Positions 13,895-21,685 of a stretch of DNA of 64,000 nucleotides are shown here, one piece after another. The notes beneath the pieces were generated by a model that saw only the letters and a program-made list of their open reading frames with translations, did no database searches and was not told the DNA's origin. The stretch spans positions 1-64,000 of the forward strand of contig NZ_BAVQ01000071.1 of the NCBI RefSeq assembly GCF_000524475.1, given 5' to 3'. Numbering within the stretch: position 1 is the first letter of the stretch; the number at the start of each line of letters is the position of its first letter. A program made the position numbers and the translations under genes. The stretch comes from Tomitella biformata AHU 1821 (GTDB lineage Bacteria > Actinomycetota > Actinomycetes > Mycobacteriales > Mycobacteriaceae).

Positions 13895-13938
13895 GCCCCA
13901 GGTCTTACGGCTCGTGAAAACACCGTCTGACCTGGGGC
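13895..13938 (-). terminator. element-borne copy of the tRNA-Arg terminator
   Basis: On the minus strand GCCCCAGGTC pairs perfectly with GACCTGGGGC around a 24-base loop, followed by ATTTTCGTG. Loop sequence and length differ from the chromosomal version at 5476-5517 while both stems are kept. The element thus supplies a replacement terminator for the tRNA it interrupts. Confidence 0.65.
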
Positions 13939-13979
13939 TATCTGTGCGCCCGAAGGGATTCGAACCCCTAACCTCCTGA
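13924..13979. repeat. attR: 56-bp direct repeat inside the intact tRNA-Arg
   Basis: Identical to 5503-5558. It covers the 3' half of the tRNA-Arg gene up to the anticodon stem plus 21 bases of flank. The integrase gene lies immediately to the left. Recombination here preserves a complete tRNA. Confidence 0.93.
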
Positions 13980-14017
13980 TCCGTAGTCAGGTGCTCTATC
14001 CGTTGAGCTACGGGCGC
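13945..14017 (-). tRNA. tRNA-Arg(ACG)
   Basis: A 73-nt gene. The acceptor stem GCGCCCG pairs with CGGGCGC followed by discriminator A. The D arm has AGCTCAACGGATAGAGC, the anticodon loop is CTACGGA (anticodon ACG) and the T loop is GGTTCGAATCC. CCA is not encoded. It is the attachment target of the element; its 3' part is contributed by attP. Confidence 0.96.
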
Positions 14018-14075
14018 ATCTTTAGTTGTGCCAGGGCTTTCACTCTGGCTCCGTCGTGAACCATACACGACGTTG

Positions 14076-14164
14076 CGGAGGCGAGAGGATTTGAACCTCC
14101 GGTCCCCTTTAAGGGGGACAATTCATTAGCAGTGAATCCCATTCGGCCGCTCTGGCACGCCTCC
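14076..14164 (-). tRNA. tRNA-Ser(GCT)
   Basis: An 89-nt class II tRNA. The acceptor stem GGAGGCG pairs with CGCCTCC plus discriminator G. The anticodon loop CTGCTAA gives anticodon GCT. A long variable arm with GTCCCC/GGGGAC pairing is typical of tRNA-Ser. It is 58 bp upstream of tRNA-Arg on the same strand, so the two may be cotranscribed. Confidence 0.96.
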
Positions 14165-14281
14165 TCGGCCCTCGCAGGCCAACGGGAGACAGATTACACA
14201 TGCTGGAGCTTGGAAGGCAAAACGGCTGGTTATGACCAGCACTCTCGCCCTTGCCAACCAGGTAGACCATACTTAGCTCTC

Positions 14282-15367
14282 GTGGAACCACGAACTCGCC
14301 CCGACCTCGAATCGCTGCCCGCCTACGTGCCTGGCCGCTCCGCACCCAACCTCATCAAGCTCGCGAGCAACGAGACCACATTCGGGCCGCTGCCCACCGT
14401 CGCGAAGGCGATCGCGGACGCCGCGGCCAACGCCAACCGTTATCCGGACATCGGCGCGGTCGCACTGACGGAGGCCCTCGCGACCAAGCTCGGCGTCCGG
14501 CCCGACGAGGTCGCGGTGGGTTGCGGCTCCGTCGCCTTGTGCCAGCAAATCGTGCAGGCGACATGCGTCGGCAGCGACGAGGCCCTGTTCGCATGGCGCT
14601 CCTTCGAGGCGTATCCCATCGTGGCGCAGGTCGCGGGCGCGACGCCCGTGCCCGTGCCCCTGGACGCGAACGCGACGCATGACCTCGACGCGATGGCCGC
14701 CGCCGTCACCGAGCGCACCCGCATCGTGTTCATCTGCAACCCCAACAACCCGACGGGCACTGTGGTCGGCGAGGCCGCGATCGAGCGGTTCATCGCCGCC
14801 GTCCCGAAGCACGTCGTGGTGGTGCTCGACGAGGCGTACATCGAGTACATGCGCGCCGGCGACGGCCGCACCGACAACGACCCGAACGGGCAGGTCCCCG
14901 ACTCCCTGGCCATCGCGAAGCGCCACAGCAACGTCGTCATCCTCCGCACGTTCTCGAAGGCCTACGGGCTGGCGGGGCTCCGCGTGGGCTACGCCGTCGG
15001 CGCCCCCACGGTGATCGCGGCGCTGCGCAAGGTGTTCATCCCGTTCAGCGTGAGCTCGGTTGCGCAGGCCGCGGCGATCGCGAGCCTCGAGGCGCAGGAC
15101 GAACTGCTGGCGCGCACCGACGCCGTGGTGGCCGAGCGCGCCCGGATGCGCGCGGCGCTGACCGCCGCCGGGTACGACGTGGCCCCCAGTGGCGCGAACT
15201 TCCTGTGGCTGCCGCTCGGCGCCGGCTCGCAGGACTTCGCCGCCCGCAGCGCCGAGGCCGGCGTGCTGGTGCGTCCCTACGGCGACGACGGTGTGCGGGT
15301 GACGGTGGGCGCGCCCCACGAGAACGACGCGTTCCTCGCCTTCGCGGCACAGGCTGCCAGCCAATAA
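14282..15367 (+). CDS. pat: HisC-like aromatic amino acid / histidinol-phosphate aminotransferase
   Basis: A 361-aa fold-type I PLP enzyme. It shows LASNETTFGPLPTV at the N-terminus, NRYPDIGAVALTEALA, NPNNPTG for the Asn that contacts PLP, DEAYIEYM for the Asp, and TFSKAYGLAGLRVGY with the Schiff-base Lys near residue 226. The family transfers amino groups to aromatic 2-oxo acids or imidazole acetol phosphate. The neighbourhood (tRNA-Ser and tRNA-Arg, then cell-wall genes) resembles M. tuberculosis Rv3772 (hisC2/Pat), so an aromatic aminotransferase is favoured over the histidine-operon HisC. GTG 14282 has no ribosome binding site and may be leaderless. Confidence 0.9.
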   Translation: MEPRTRPDLESLPAYVPGRSAPNLIKLASNETTFGPLPTVAKAIADAAANANRYPDIGAVALTEALATKLGVRPDEVAVGCGSVALCQQIVQATCVGSDEALFAWRSFEAYPIVAQVAGATPVPVPLDANATHDLDAMAAAVTERTRIVFICNPNNPTGTVVGEAAIERFIAAVPKHVVVVLDEAYIEYMRAGDGRTDNDPNGQVPDSLAIAKRHSNVVILRTFSKAYGLAGLRVGYAVGAPTVIAALRKVFIPFSVSSVAQAAAIASLEAQDELLARTDAVVAERARMRAALTAAGYDVAPSGANFLWLPLGAGSQDFAARSAEAGVLVRPYGDDGVRVTVGAPHENDAFLAFAAQAASQ

Positions 15368-15437
15368 CTGATGCCAACCTGGGGGCGTAAGTTCACCAAT
15401 CTGTGACCTTCGCAGGGCAAGGTGGTTCAAGTCTTGC

Positions 15438-15460
15438 GGCGACCGCTCACTGCGGTCGCC
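15438..15460. promoter_or_regulatory. 8-bp perfect hairpin in the leader of the metallophosphatase-like gene
   Basis: GGCGACCG and CGGTCGCC flank a 7-base loop, ending 21 bp before the GTG start. It could end the aminotransferase transcript or act as a leader hairpin. No T-run follows. Confidence 0.4.
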
Positions 15461-15481
15461 TATCACCGTGGAAGGAGCTCA

Positions 15482-17161
15482 GTGCGCCGACGCGTCGCCT
15501 CACTGGGCTCTCTTGCCGCCGCCCTGTCGCTCGCGTTGACCACCGCTCTCACCGTCGCCCCGGCGCAGGCCAACCCGCTTGCGGGCCCCGGCCAACAGGT
15601 TGCAGCCCAGCAGACGGCCGATATCCGGCTGCTGGCGATCAACAGCTTCGGCGGCGCGCTGTCGCCGCCCGAGGGGCCGCAGTCCACGATCACACGCCCG
15701 GACGGGACCACGGCCCCCGCGGGCGGCGCCGCCTATTTGTCGGCCTACTTGGAGCAGTTGCGGGCGACGTCGCCGAACTCGCTGTTGTTCACCGTCGGCG
15801 ACAATGTGGGGTCCACCCCACTCGAGTCCTCGCTGTTCCACGACGAGCCGACCATCGAGTTCCTCAACTCGCTGAACATCGCGACCTCGGCAATCGGCAA
15901 CCACGAGCTCGACGCGGGCTTCACCGAGCTCCTGCGGCTCAAGAACGGCGGCTGCCACCCGGTGGACGGCTGCCAATTCGGCGAGGGCTTCAGCGGGGCG
16001 AGATTCCCCATTGTCGCGTCGAACATAGTCTTCGACAACGGCCGCCCGGCGACCCTGCCGTTCACCGTCAACTTCGCGGGCACAATCCCCGTCGGGACCA
16101 TCGCGATCACCCCCGCAGACACCCCGTCCCGCGTAACGCCCGACGGTGTCGCGGGGCTCCGGTTCACGGATGAGATCACCGAGATCAATCGCACCGCAGA
16201 CCTTTTGGACTTTCTCGGCGTCAAGACAATCGTGCTGCTTCTGCACGAGGGCATCCCCACCGAGGGCTGCGACGCCGCTGGCCGGGTGCATGAGGTGGCC
16301 AGCGCCGCCTCCCCCAAGGTCGACGTGATCTTCACCGGGCAGAACTCCGGCCAGTACAACTGCGTCCTGCCGGATCCTGACGGCAGACCGCGCTCGGTGC
16401 TGCAGTCCAACGGCCGCGGACGCGGCGTGTCCGTCGCCGACGTCACCGTGGACCTCGCCACCGGCGAGGTGCTCCGCGATCGTGTCGCGACGTTCAATCA
16501 GGTTGTCACCCGCGACATCACGCCGAATCCAACAGCGGCCGCCCTCGTGGCGCGCGCCGAGGAGCTGTCCGCGGAGACGTCGCAGCGCCCCATCGGCGAG
16601 GTCAGTGAGAAGATCGATCGCCACCGGGACGAGACCGGGCAGTCCGCGCTGGGCAACCTGGTGGCCGACGCGCAGTTGGCCGCGACGACCGCCAGCGGCG
16701 CGCAGGTGGCGCTGACGAACCCCGGCGGCCTGCGCGCGAGCCTCGAGAAGGGGCCCGTCAACTACGCCAGCGCCCACAACGTGCAGCCATTCCGCAACCA
16801 ATTGCGTACCCTGACCTTGACCGGGGCCCAGTTGAATGCCGTTCTGGAGCAACAGTTCCGGTCAGATGGCGACGTCGTGCTGGCCCCCTCCGCGAACCTC
16901 GCCTACGACGTGTCCGCCGCCGCGCCCGCCGGGCAGAAGGTCCGCAACCTGCGCATTGCGGGGGTGGAGGTCGCGCGTGACGCCCTGGTCCGCGTGACGG
17001 TCAACAAGTTCCTCGCAGAGGGCGGCGACGGCTTCACGGAGCTGGCGAAGGGCGTCGACGTGGTCGGCGGGCCGACCGACCTCGGCGCGTTCGCCGACTA
17101 TCTCAGCGCCGCGTCGCCAGTCGCCGCGCCCGCCCGCAATCGCATCGGGTCGGTCAACTAA
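15482..17161 (+). CDS. secreted 5'-nucleotidase/metallophosphatase-fold protein with degenerate active site
   Basis: A 559-aa exported protein with a signal peptide of about 30 residues ending APAQA. The N-terminal metallophosphoesterase domain keeps GDNVG, GNHELDAGF and LLLHEG. The first metal motif, normally NDFHG, is NSFGG, and the last, normally GHTH, is GQNS. The C-terminal 5'-nucleotidase domain (SALGNLVADAQL, LTNPGGLRASL, VQPFRNQL) is intact. At least three metal ligands are therefore missing, so it may bind nucleotides without hydrolysing them, or be inactive. GAAGGAG precedes GTG 15482. Confidence 0.85.
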   Translation: MRRRVASLGSLAAALSLALTTALTVAPAQANPLAGPGQQVAAQQTADIRLLAINSFGGALSPPEGPQSTITRPDGTTAPAGGAAYLSAYLEQLRATSPNSLLFTVGDNVGSTPLESSLFHDEPTIEFLNSLNIATSAIGNHELDAGFTELLRLKNGGCHPVDGCQFGEGFSGARFPIVASNIVFDNGRPATLPFTVNFAGTIPVGTIAITPADTPSRVTPDGVAGLRFTDEITEINRTADLLDFLGVKTIVLLLHEGIPTEGCDAAGRVHEVASAASPKVDVIFTGQNSGQYNCVLPDPDGRPRSVLQSNGRGRGVSVADVTVDLATGEVLRDRVATFNQVVTRDITPNPTAAALVARAEELSAETSQRPIGEVSEKIDRHRDETGQSALGNLVADAQLAATTASGAQVALTNPGGLRASLEKGPVNYASAHNVQPFRNQLRTLTLTGAQLNAVLEQQFRSDGDVVLAPSANLAYDVSAAAPAGQKVRNLRIAGVEVARDALVRVTVNKFLAEGGDGFTELAKGVDVVGGPTDLGAFADYLSAASPVAAPARNRIGSVN

Positions 17162-17204
17162 CCCCGCCCTCAGCAGCCTTCCTCCCGGTCGATGGGGCGA
17201 AACT

Positions 17205-18212
17205 TTACTCGGAGATCCGGACGCGCGACGCGGAGTGAAGCCGCTCCAGCCACCGGAGGATGTCGGCGTACACCTGCTCGCGGTTGACCTCGGCCAGCAT
17301 CTCGTGCCGACCGCCCGGGTAGATCCGCACCGTCACGTCCCCGCTCCCCGCACGCAGGAACCCGGCCGCGACCCGCCGCACCCCGGTCCCTCGACCGCCG
17401 ACCGGATCCTCACCTCCGGAGAACAGCAGGACCGGGGTCGACGGGTCCATGCGGCGCAGATTCTTGCGGTTGCCGATGCCCCGCGCGCCCACGAGCAGGT
17501 CCCGCGAGAGGCCAATCGTCGCGGGGAATCCGCACAGCGGGTCCGCAAGGTTCGCGTCGACCATCGCCGGATCCCGCGAGAACCAGTCCGCCTCCGTCCG
17601 GGTGGGCGCGAACCGGCGGTTGTACGAGCCGAAGGGCTTCTGCAGCAGCGCGCTCACCACGTTCGCGCCGCGCACCCGCGCCAACCCGCTCAGCGCCGCC
17701 GCGCCTGCCCCCGCGGCCAGCGTCGGCACATGGCCGGTGCCGGAGAGCAGTGCGCCGGCCACCGTGCCCGGATAGTCGATGAGATATTGACGGGTCAGCA
17801 GCGAGCCCAAGCTGTGGCCGAGTAGAAAGTGCGGGACATCGGGATGGCGTTGCATCGCAAGCGACCTCGCGGTCCGCACATCGCGGACAACGGTATTCCA
17901 GCCGTCGTGCTCGGCGAAATAGCCCCACTCCCCGGGTCCGGCCGTCAATCCGTGCCCGAGGTGATCCTCCCCAAGCACCGCGTAGCCGGCCGCCGTGAGG
18001 AATCGCGCGAACTCCCTGTACCGGCCGATATGGTCCGCCATGCCGTGCACGATCTGCACCACCCCGCGCGGCGGTCCGTCCGGCAGCCACTCCTGGACAT
18101 GACAGCGATGGACGCCGTCGGCCGAAGCGAAACTGAGCTGATCCTGGTCCCCATTCACCTCTCCCAACGTACTGGAACCTGCCCCCACCGGCCCTGATCG
18201 GCGGCGAGCCAT
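17205..18212 (-). CDS. alpha/beta hydrolase, monoacylglycerol lipase-like
   Basis: A 335-aa serine hydrolase. VVQIVHGMADHIGRY contains the oxyanion HG motif, GHSLGS carries the nucleophile Ser (about residue 134), GGEDPVGG supplies the acid and GGRHEML the catalytic His. The pattern matches bacterial monoacylglycerol lipases and lysophospholipases (Hydrolase_4). No signal peptide is seen, so it is probably cytoplasmic. The start is uncertain; a GTG about 19 codons in (VNGDQDQ) lies just after GGGAGAGG and would remove a low-complexity N-terminus. It is convergent with the metallophosphatase-like gene. Confidence 0.85.
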   Translation of the reverse strand: MARRRSGPVGAGSSTLGEVNGDQDQLSFASADGVHRCHVQEWLPDGPPRGVVQIVHGMADHIGRYREFARFLTAAGYAVLGEDHLGHGLTAGPGEWGYFAEHDGWNTVVRDVRTARSLAMQRHPDVPHFLLGHSLGSLLTRQYLIDYPGTVAGALLSGTGHVPTLAAGAGAAALSGLARVRGANVVSALLQKPFGSYNRRFAPTRTEADWFSRDPAMVDANLADPLCGFPATIGLSRDLLVGARGIGNRKNLRRMDPSTPVLLFSGGEDPVGGRGTGVRRVAAGFLRAGSGDVTVRIYPGGRHEMLAEVNREQVYADILRWLERLHSASRVRISE

Positions 18213-18242
18213 GCCTCACGTGCCGGACGCTATGCTCCGCCT

Positions 18243-19337
18243 ATGACGGTGAAGCTCGGCATTTGGCGGATCGACGGGGATCGCGCGCAGCGGCTGCCAC
18301 CCCGGGTAATCGACTCGGAGGAGCGCCTAGAGCGCATCCTCGAATCGCACCTGGACATCCTGGGCTTGGGGGATCTGCTATCGATCGGCCGGCAGGTGAT
18401 CACCGAGTTCGGCAAGCGCATCGACCTGCTGGCCATCGATGAGCAGGGGGACCTGCATCTCATCGAGTTGAAGCGCGACAAGACCCCGAGGGATGTCGTG
18501 GCGCAGGCCCTCGAGTACGGCTTCTGGATTCGCGGCCTGTCCACCGAGGACGTCGTGGGCCTGTATGCGCGCCACCATGAGGGCAAGCGGTTGGAGACCG
18601 CGTTCAGCAATCACTTCGGCGTCAACTTCCCGGAGCAGATCAACACGGACCACCATCTGGCGATCGTCGCCACCGAGATGACCACCAGCACCGAGCAGAT
18701 CGTGGACTACCTCCGCGGATACGGCGTGCCGATCAACGTCCTATTCTTTGAATACCTGCTCGACGACGGCCGCGAGTTCCTCGCCCGCTCGTGGCTCAGC
18801 GACCCCGACGTGGAGCCCGCACCCTCGGCGACCACCCGGCGCCAACCACACTGGAACGGCGTGGACTTCGCCGTCGCGGTCGGCGAGAGCGAGCATCGGA
18901 ACTGGGATGACATGCGCCAGTACGGCTTTGTCTCAGCCGGCCATGGCCCGAAGTACCGCAAAGCCATGGCCAGGCTCTTCGAGGGGGCCCGCGTCTGGGC
19001 GATGATCCCCGGCACCGGATACGTCGGAGTCGGCAAGGTCCTCGCGCCGGCAGTCGCGGTCCGGGACTTCATCGTGGCCGCCGACGCCGGCGACGTCCCT
19101 ATCCTGGGATTGCCTCTGCGCGCGGAGGCGATGGGCGCGGAATCTCACGACGAGGACCTCAGCGAATACGTGGTCCGGGTCCGATGGATCGACAGCCGCC
19201 CCCGCAGCGAGGCGCACTGGGAGTCCGGGATGTTCGCCAACCAGAACGTCGTCGCCAGGCTCACCCAGCCCTTCACGCTGCAGCGGCTGCCCGAGATCTT
19301 CGACGCCGACTTCGACGCGGAAGAGGAAGAGGACTGA
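18243..19337 (+). CDS. NucS/DUF91-type PD-(D/E)XK nuclease domain protein
   Basis: A 364-aa protein. Residues about 20-120 form a restriction-endonuclease-like fold with RIDLLAIDEQGDLHLIELKRDK, giving the D...ExK catalytic set, followed by ALEYGFWIR. This resembles the nuclease domain of archaeal/actinobacterial NucS, but the mismatch-repair NucS is shorter. The C-terminal half (WDDMRQYGFVSAGHGPKY, IPGTGYVGVGKV) is a PUA/EVE-like domain, suggesting recognition of modified nucleic acid. It may act in repair or defence. It is divergent from the hydrolase gene, and the thioesterase gene starts eight bases after its stop. Confidence 0.8.
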   Translation: MTVKLGIWRIDGDRAQRLPPRVIDSEERLERILESHLDILGLGDLLSIGRQVITEFGKRIDLLAIDEQGDLHLIELKRDKTPRDVVAQALEYGFWIRGLSTEDVVGLYARHHEGKRLETAFSNHFGVNFPEQINTDHHLAIVATEMTTSTEQIVDYLRGYGVPINVLFFEYLLDDGREFLARSWLSDPDVEPAPSATTRRQPHWNGVDFAVAVGESEHRNWDDMRQYGFVSAGHGPKYRKAMARLFEGARVWAMIPGTGYVGVGKVLAPAVAVRDFIVAADAGDVPILGLPLRAEAMGAESHDEDLSEYVVRVRWIDSRPRSEAHWESGMFANQNVVARLTQPFTLQRLPEIFDADFDAEEEED

Positions 19338-19344
19338 TTCCGGT

Positions 19345-19953
19345 ATGCAGATCATCACCGAGGACATCGACACCGCCGAGCTCGCCCGCCGCCGAGCCCT
19401 GTACGGCCCCCTCACCGAGGCGGTCCGCGAGCTGATCGATGCCACCATCCGCACCGAGGTGGACGACGACGTCGTCCGGCAGGTCCACGCAGACATCGCC
19501 GCCGCCACCGCCAAACTCCGCGCACGGCAGCTCGACGGCGCCTACGGCGCACGAAAGACGACCGCTGGCGAGCACATGTCCTGGGGCAATGCCGCCATGG
19601 GGCTCCGCAACGCGATCGCGCCGCCCCTCGTCGTCAAGGCCGACGCCGACGGCCGGCGCTGGGCCGAGTTCACGCTCGGCGCCGCCTACGAGGGGCCGCC
19701 GGGGCTGGTGCACGGCGGGGTCTGCGCACTAGTGCTCGACCATGTCCTCGGCGCCACCGCCAGCTCCGTGACCTTCAGCTTCACCGGCACCCTGACCCTG
19801 CGCTATCGCCGTGGCACGCCGCTGGGCCTGCTCCGCGCCGAGGCCCGCGTCGACCGGGTCGAGGGCCGCAAGACCATCGTCGTCGGCACCCTGTCCGACG
19901 CCGGCGGGGTGACGGTGGAGGCCGAGGGCAACTTCATCAGCCCGGCCGTCTAG
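19345..19953 (+). CDS. hotdog-fold acyl-CoA thioesterase family protein
   Basis: A 202-aa protein. The last 120 residues form a PaaI/4HBT hotdog domain with GPPGLVHGGVCALVLDHVLG, in which HGG and the following Asp are the usual active-site elements, and then TLTLRYRRGTPLG. The N-terminal 80 residues are helical. It probably hydrolyses a small or aromatic acyl-CoA; the substrate is unknown. ATG 19345 lacks a strong ribosome binding site and is likely coupled to the nuclease gene. Its stop overlaps the stop of the convergent oxidase gene. Confidence 0.82.
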   Translation: MQIITEDIDTAELARRRALYGPLTEAVRELIDATIRTEVDDDVVRQVHADIAAATAKLRARQLDGAYGARKTTAGEHMSWGNAAMGLRNAIAPPLVVKADADGRRWAEFTLGAAYEGPPGLVHGGVCALVLDHVLGATASSVTFSFTGTLTLRYRRGTPLGLLRAEARVDRVEGRKTIVVGTLSDAGGVTVEAEGNFISPAV

Positions 19954-21548
19954 ATGACCGTGCCGACGTCCTTGGCGACGATGTCCTCCAGCGCCCGCTC
20001 AACAATGGCCGCGATCGTCATCGACGGGTTGCAGGCCGCGGTGTTGCCGGGCAACAGCGCGCCGTCGAGCACATAGAGCCCACGCTGGCCGTGCACGCGG
20101 CCCTCGAGATCGCAGACGGTCTCCATGCACGCGCCGCCGAGCGGATGCCAGGTCGTGGGCATCAGCGCGTTGGTGTCGGTGACCAGCGCGGACGGGCCGG
20201 CGATCGCGCGCACTGCGGGGTCGATGTGGCGCTGGATCGCGGCGTCGCCCCCGCGGGGCCACTGCAGGACGGCCTCGCCGCGGGCGTGGTCGTAGGTGAA
20301 CCGGCCGCGGTCCGCGCTGACGCCGTAGCCGACGAGCATCGTGCTGTGCGGGTCCATACCTATCCCCAGCGGGGGGATCGACGCCTGGATCACGGTGAAC
20401 GCGGCGTCGGGATCCTGCCAGTTCTTGCTGCCGTAGACCACCGGTCCGCCCTGCTCCGCGCCGAAGTTCTCGGTTGGGTCGCTCCAGACGTAGATGCGGT
20501 CGGCGTTGGTGCCCCAGCCGCCGCCCAGCGCGTCGGGCATGTCGGTGATCCGGCCCGTCGCCGCGGCGCGCACGAGGAGCTTGGTCGTGTTGGCGCTGCC
20601 CGCGGCCATCACCAGCGCGCCGGTGGTCAGGATCTTGGTCTCCAGCACCCGGCCGGTGGTGTCCGTGCGGTCGACGTACACGGTCCAGCGCCCATCCGGC
20701 GCCCGCTCCACGTCCGTGACCTGGTGCAGCGTCTCGAGCCGTACCCGTCCCGTCGCCTCCGCGGCTGCCAGATAGGTGACGTCGACGGAGTGCTTGCCGC
20801 CGTTGTTGACGCCGAACGCGCCGTCGCCGTTGGTGTAGGACGGCTTCATCTCCCCGCGCAACTCGGCCAGCGCGTAGTCCCAGTCGATGGGCATCGGAAT
20901 CTTCTCCACCGGCAGCCCCGCGCGCTCCGCGTTGCGGGCGAACACGCGGGCCGCCTCATAGGCGGGGCTCGCGATCAGCTCGTCGGGCGCGGTGGACAGG
21001 CGCAGCATCCGCGCGACCCGCGGATAGTGGACGGCGTCCATCCGCGCATAATCCAGCGCCTCGGGGAGATGCGCGTTGAACACCGCGGGCGTCGGCTGCA
21101 GCGTCATGCCCTGGTACACCAGCGATCCGCCGCCGACACCCGCCGCGCACAGCGCCGTCATATTCTCGCCGGTAATGGCCTCGAGCAGGCCCGTGTACGG
21201 CTCGAACGCGAGCTTGCGGCCGAACAACTCGGGGTTGGACTGGTGCCAGAGGATCCGCTTGTCCGGCCGGGTCGGGTGCGGGAAAGTCTCCGCGTTGGGG
21301 CCCGACGGCCAGCGGATCCCGCGCTCGAGCACCGTCACCGGCACGCCAGCCTCGGCCAGGCGCAGCGCTGTGATGCCGCCGCCGAAACCGGAGCCGACGA
21401 CAACCACCCGATGCTCCTCCCGGGTCAGCGGCACCGAGCCGGGGCGCGCCTGGGCCAGGCCCGCGGGGACCACGCTGGGCAGGGTGAGCGCGGCCCCCAC
21501 CGCGGCGGCGCCGGCTAGAAAGGAGCGACGGTTGATAACTGCGGGCAT
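19950..21548 (-). CDS. secreted GMC oxidoreductase, cholesterol oxidase-like
   Basis: A 532-aa FAD enzyme. The N-terminus has a Tat-like signal (NRRSFLAGAAAVGAAL, cleavage near AQA). The Rossmann motif VVVVGSGFGGGITALRLAEAG binds FAD, and GVGGGSLVYQGM, NNGGKHSVD, AAGSANTTKLL, TWHPLGG (active-site His) and GNTAACNPSMT (Asn) align with class I cholesterol oxidases of Rhodococcus and Streptomyces. The catalytic Glu of that class could not be placed with certainty. It probably oxidises 3-beta-hydroxysterols outside the membrane. A consensus promoter overlaps a TetR-type operator upstream. Confidence 0.87.
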   Translation of the reverse strand: MPAVINRRSFLAGAAAVGAALTLPSVVPAGLAQARPGSVPLTREEHRVVVVGSGFGGGITALRLAEAGVPVTVLERGIRWPSGPNAETFPHPTRPDKRILWHQSNPELFGRKLAFEPYTGLLEAITGENMTALCAAGVGGGSLVYQGMTLQPTPAVFNAHLPEALDYARMDAVHYPRVARMLRLSTAPDELIASPAYEAARVFARNAERAGLPVEKIPMPIDWDYALAELRGEMKPSYTNGDGAFGVNNGGKHSVDVTYLAAAEATGRVRLETLHQVTDVERAPDGRWTVYVDRTDTTGRVLETKILTTGALVMAAGSANTTKLLVRAAATGRITDMPDALGGGWGTNADRIYVWSDPTENFGAEQGGPVVYGSKNWQDPDAAFTVIQASIPPLGIGMDPHSTMLVGYGVSADRGRFTYDHARGEAVLQWPRGGDAAIQRHIDPAVRAIAGPSALVTDTNALMPTTWHPLGGACMETVCDLEGRVHGQRGLYVLDGALLPGNTAACNPSMTIAAIVERALEDIVAKDVGTVI

Positions 21549-21646
21549 GGCTCTATCACTTCCTCGAGGAATTGCGGCGGCGACGAGTCGGAGACCCCCG
21601 GCCAGATGCTGGCCGGCCCACTGGGGCTGTGACCTTGCGAACACAA

Positions 21647-21675
21647 AACTAGACACTCGAGATTCATAGTGTCAA
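21647..21675 (-). promoter_or_regulatory. promoter of the oxidase gene with overlapping operator
   Basis: On the minus strand TTGACA (21675-21670) and CTAGTT (21652-21647) are separated by exactly 17 bp. An inverted repeat, GACACT at 21652-21657 and AGTGTC at 21668-21673, overlaps both hexamers and suits a TetR dimer that would block RNA polymerase. Confidence 0.75.
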
Positions 21676-21685
21676 GTGGGGGCGG

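Larger units (their letters stand above)
5503..13979. mobile_element. integrated capsid-bearing element in tRNA-Arg (phiRv-like or phage satellite)
   Basis: The element is bounded by the identical 56-bp direct repeats. Rightward genes are an XRE repressor and an integrase adjacent to attR. Leftward genes are an excisionase-like protein, small proteins, a RepA-type ATPase, a WhiB-like protein, further small genes, a major capsid protein, an HNH endonuclease and one terminal cargo gene. No portal, large terminase, prohead protease, tail or lysis gene is present. The content parallels the small M. tuberculosis prophage-like elements phiRv1 and phiRv2, which also carry a capsid gene. It cannot make virions alone, so it is either a reduced prophage or a satellite relying on a helper phage. 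Confidence 0.85.

Noticed and set aside
14273-15466. 397-codon minus-strand frame opposite the aminotransferase
   Set aside because: The plus strand encodes an aminotransferase with all catalytic motifs; the opposite frame is low-complexity.
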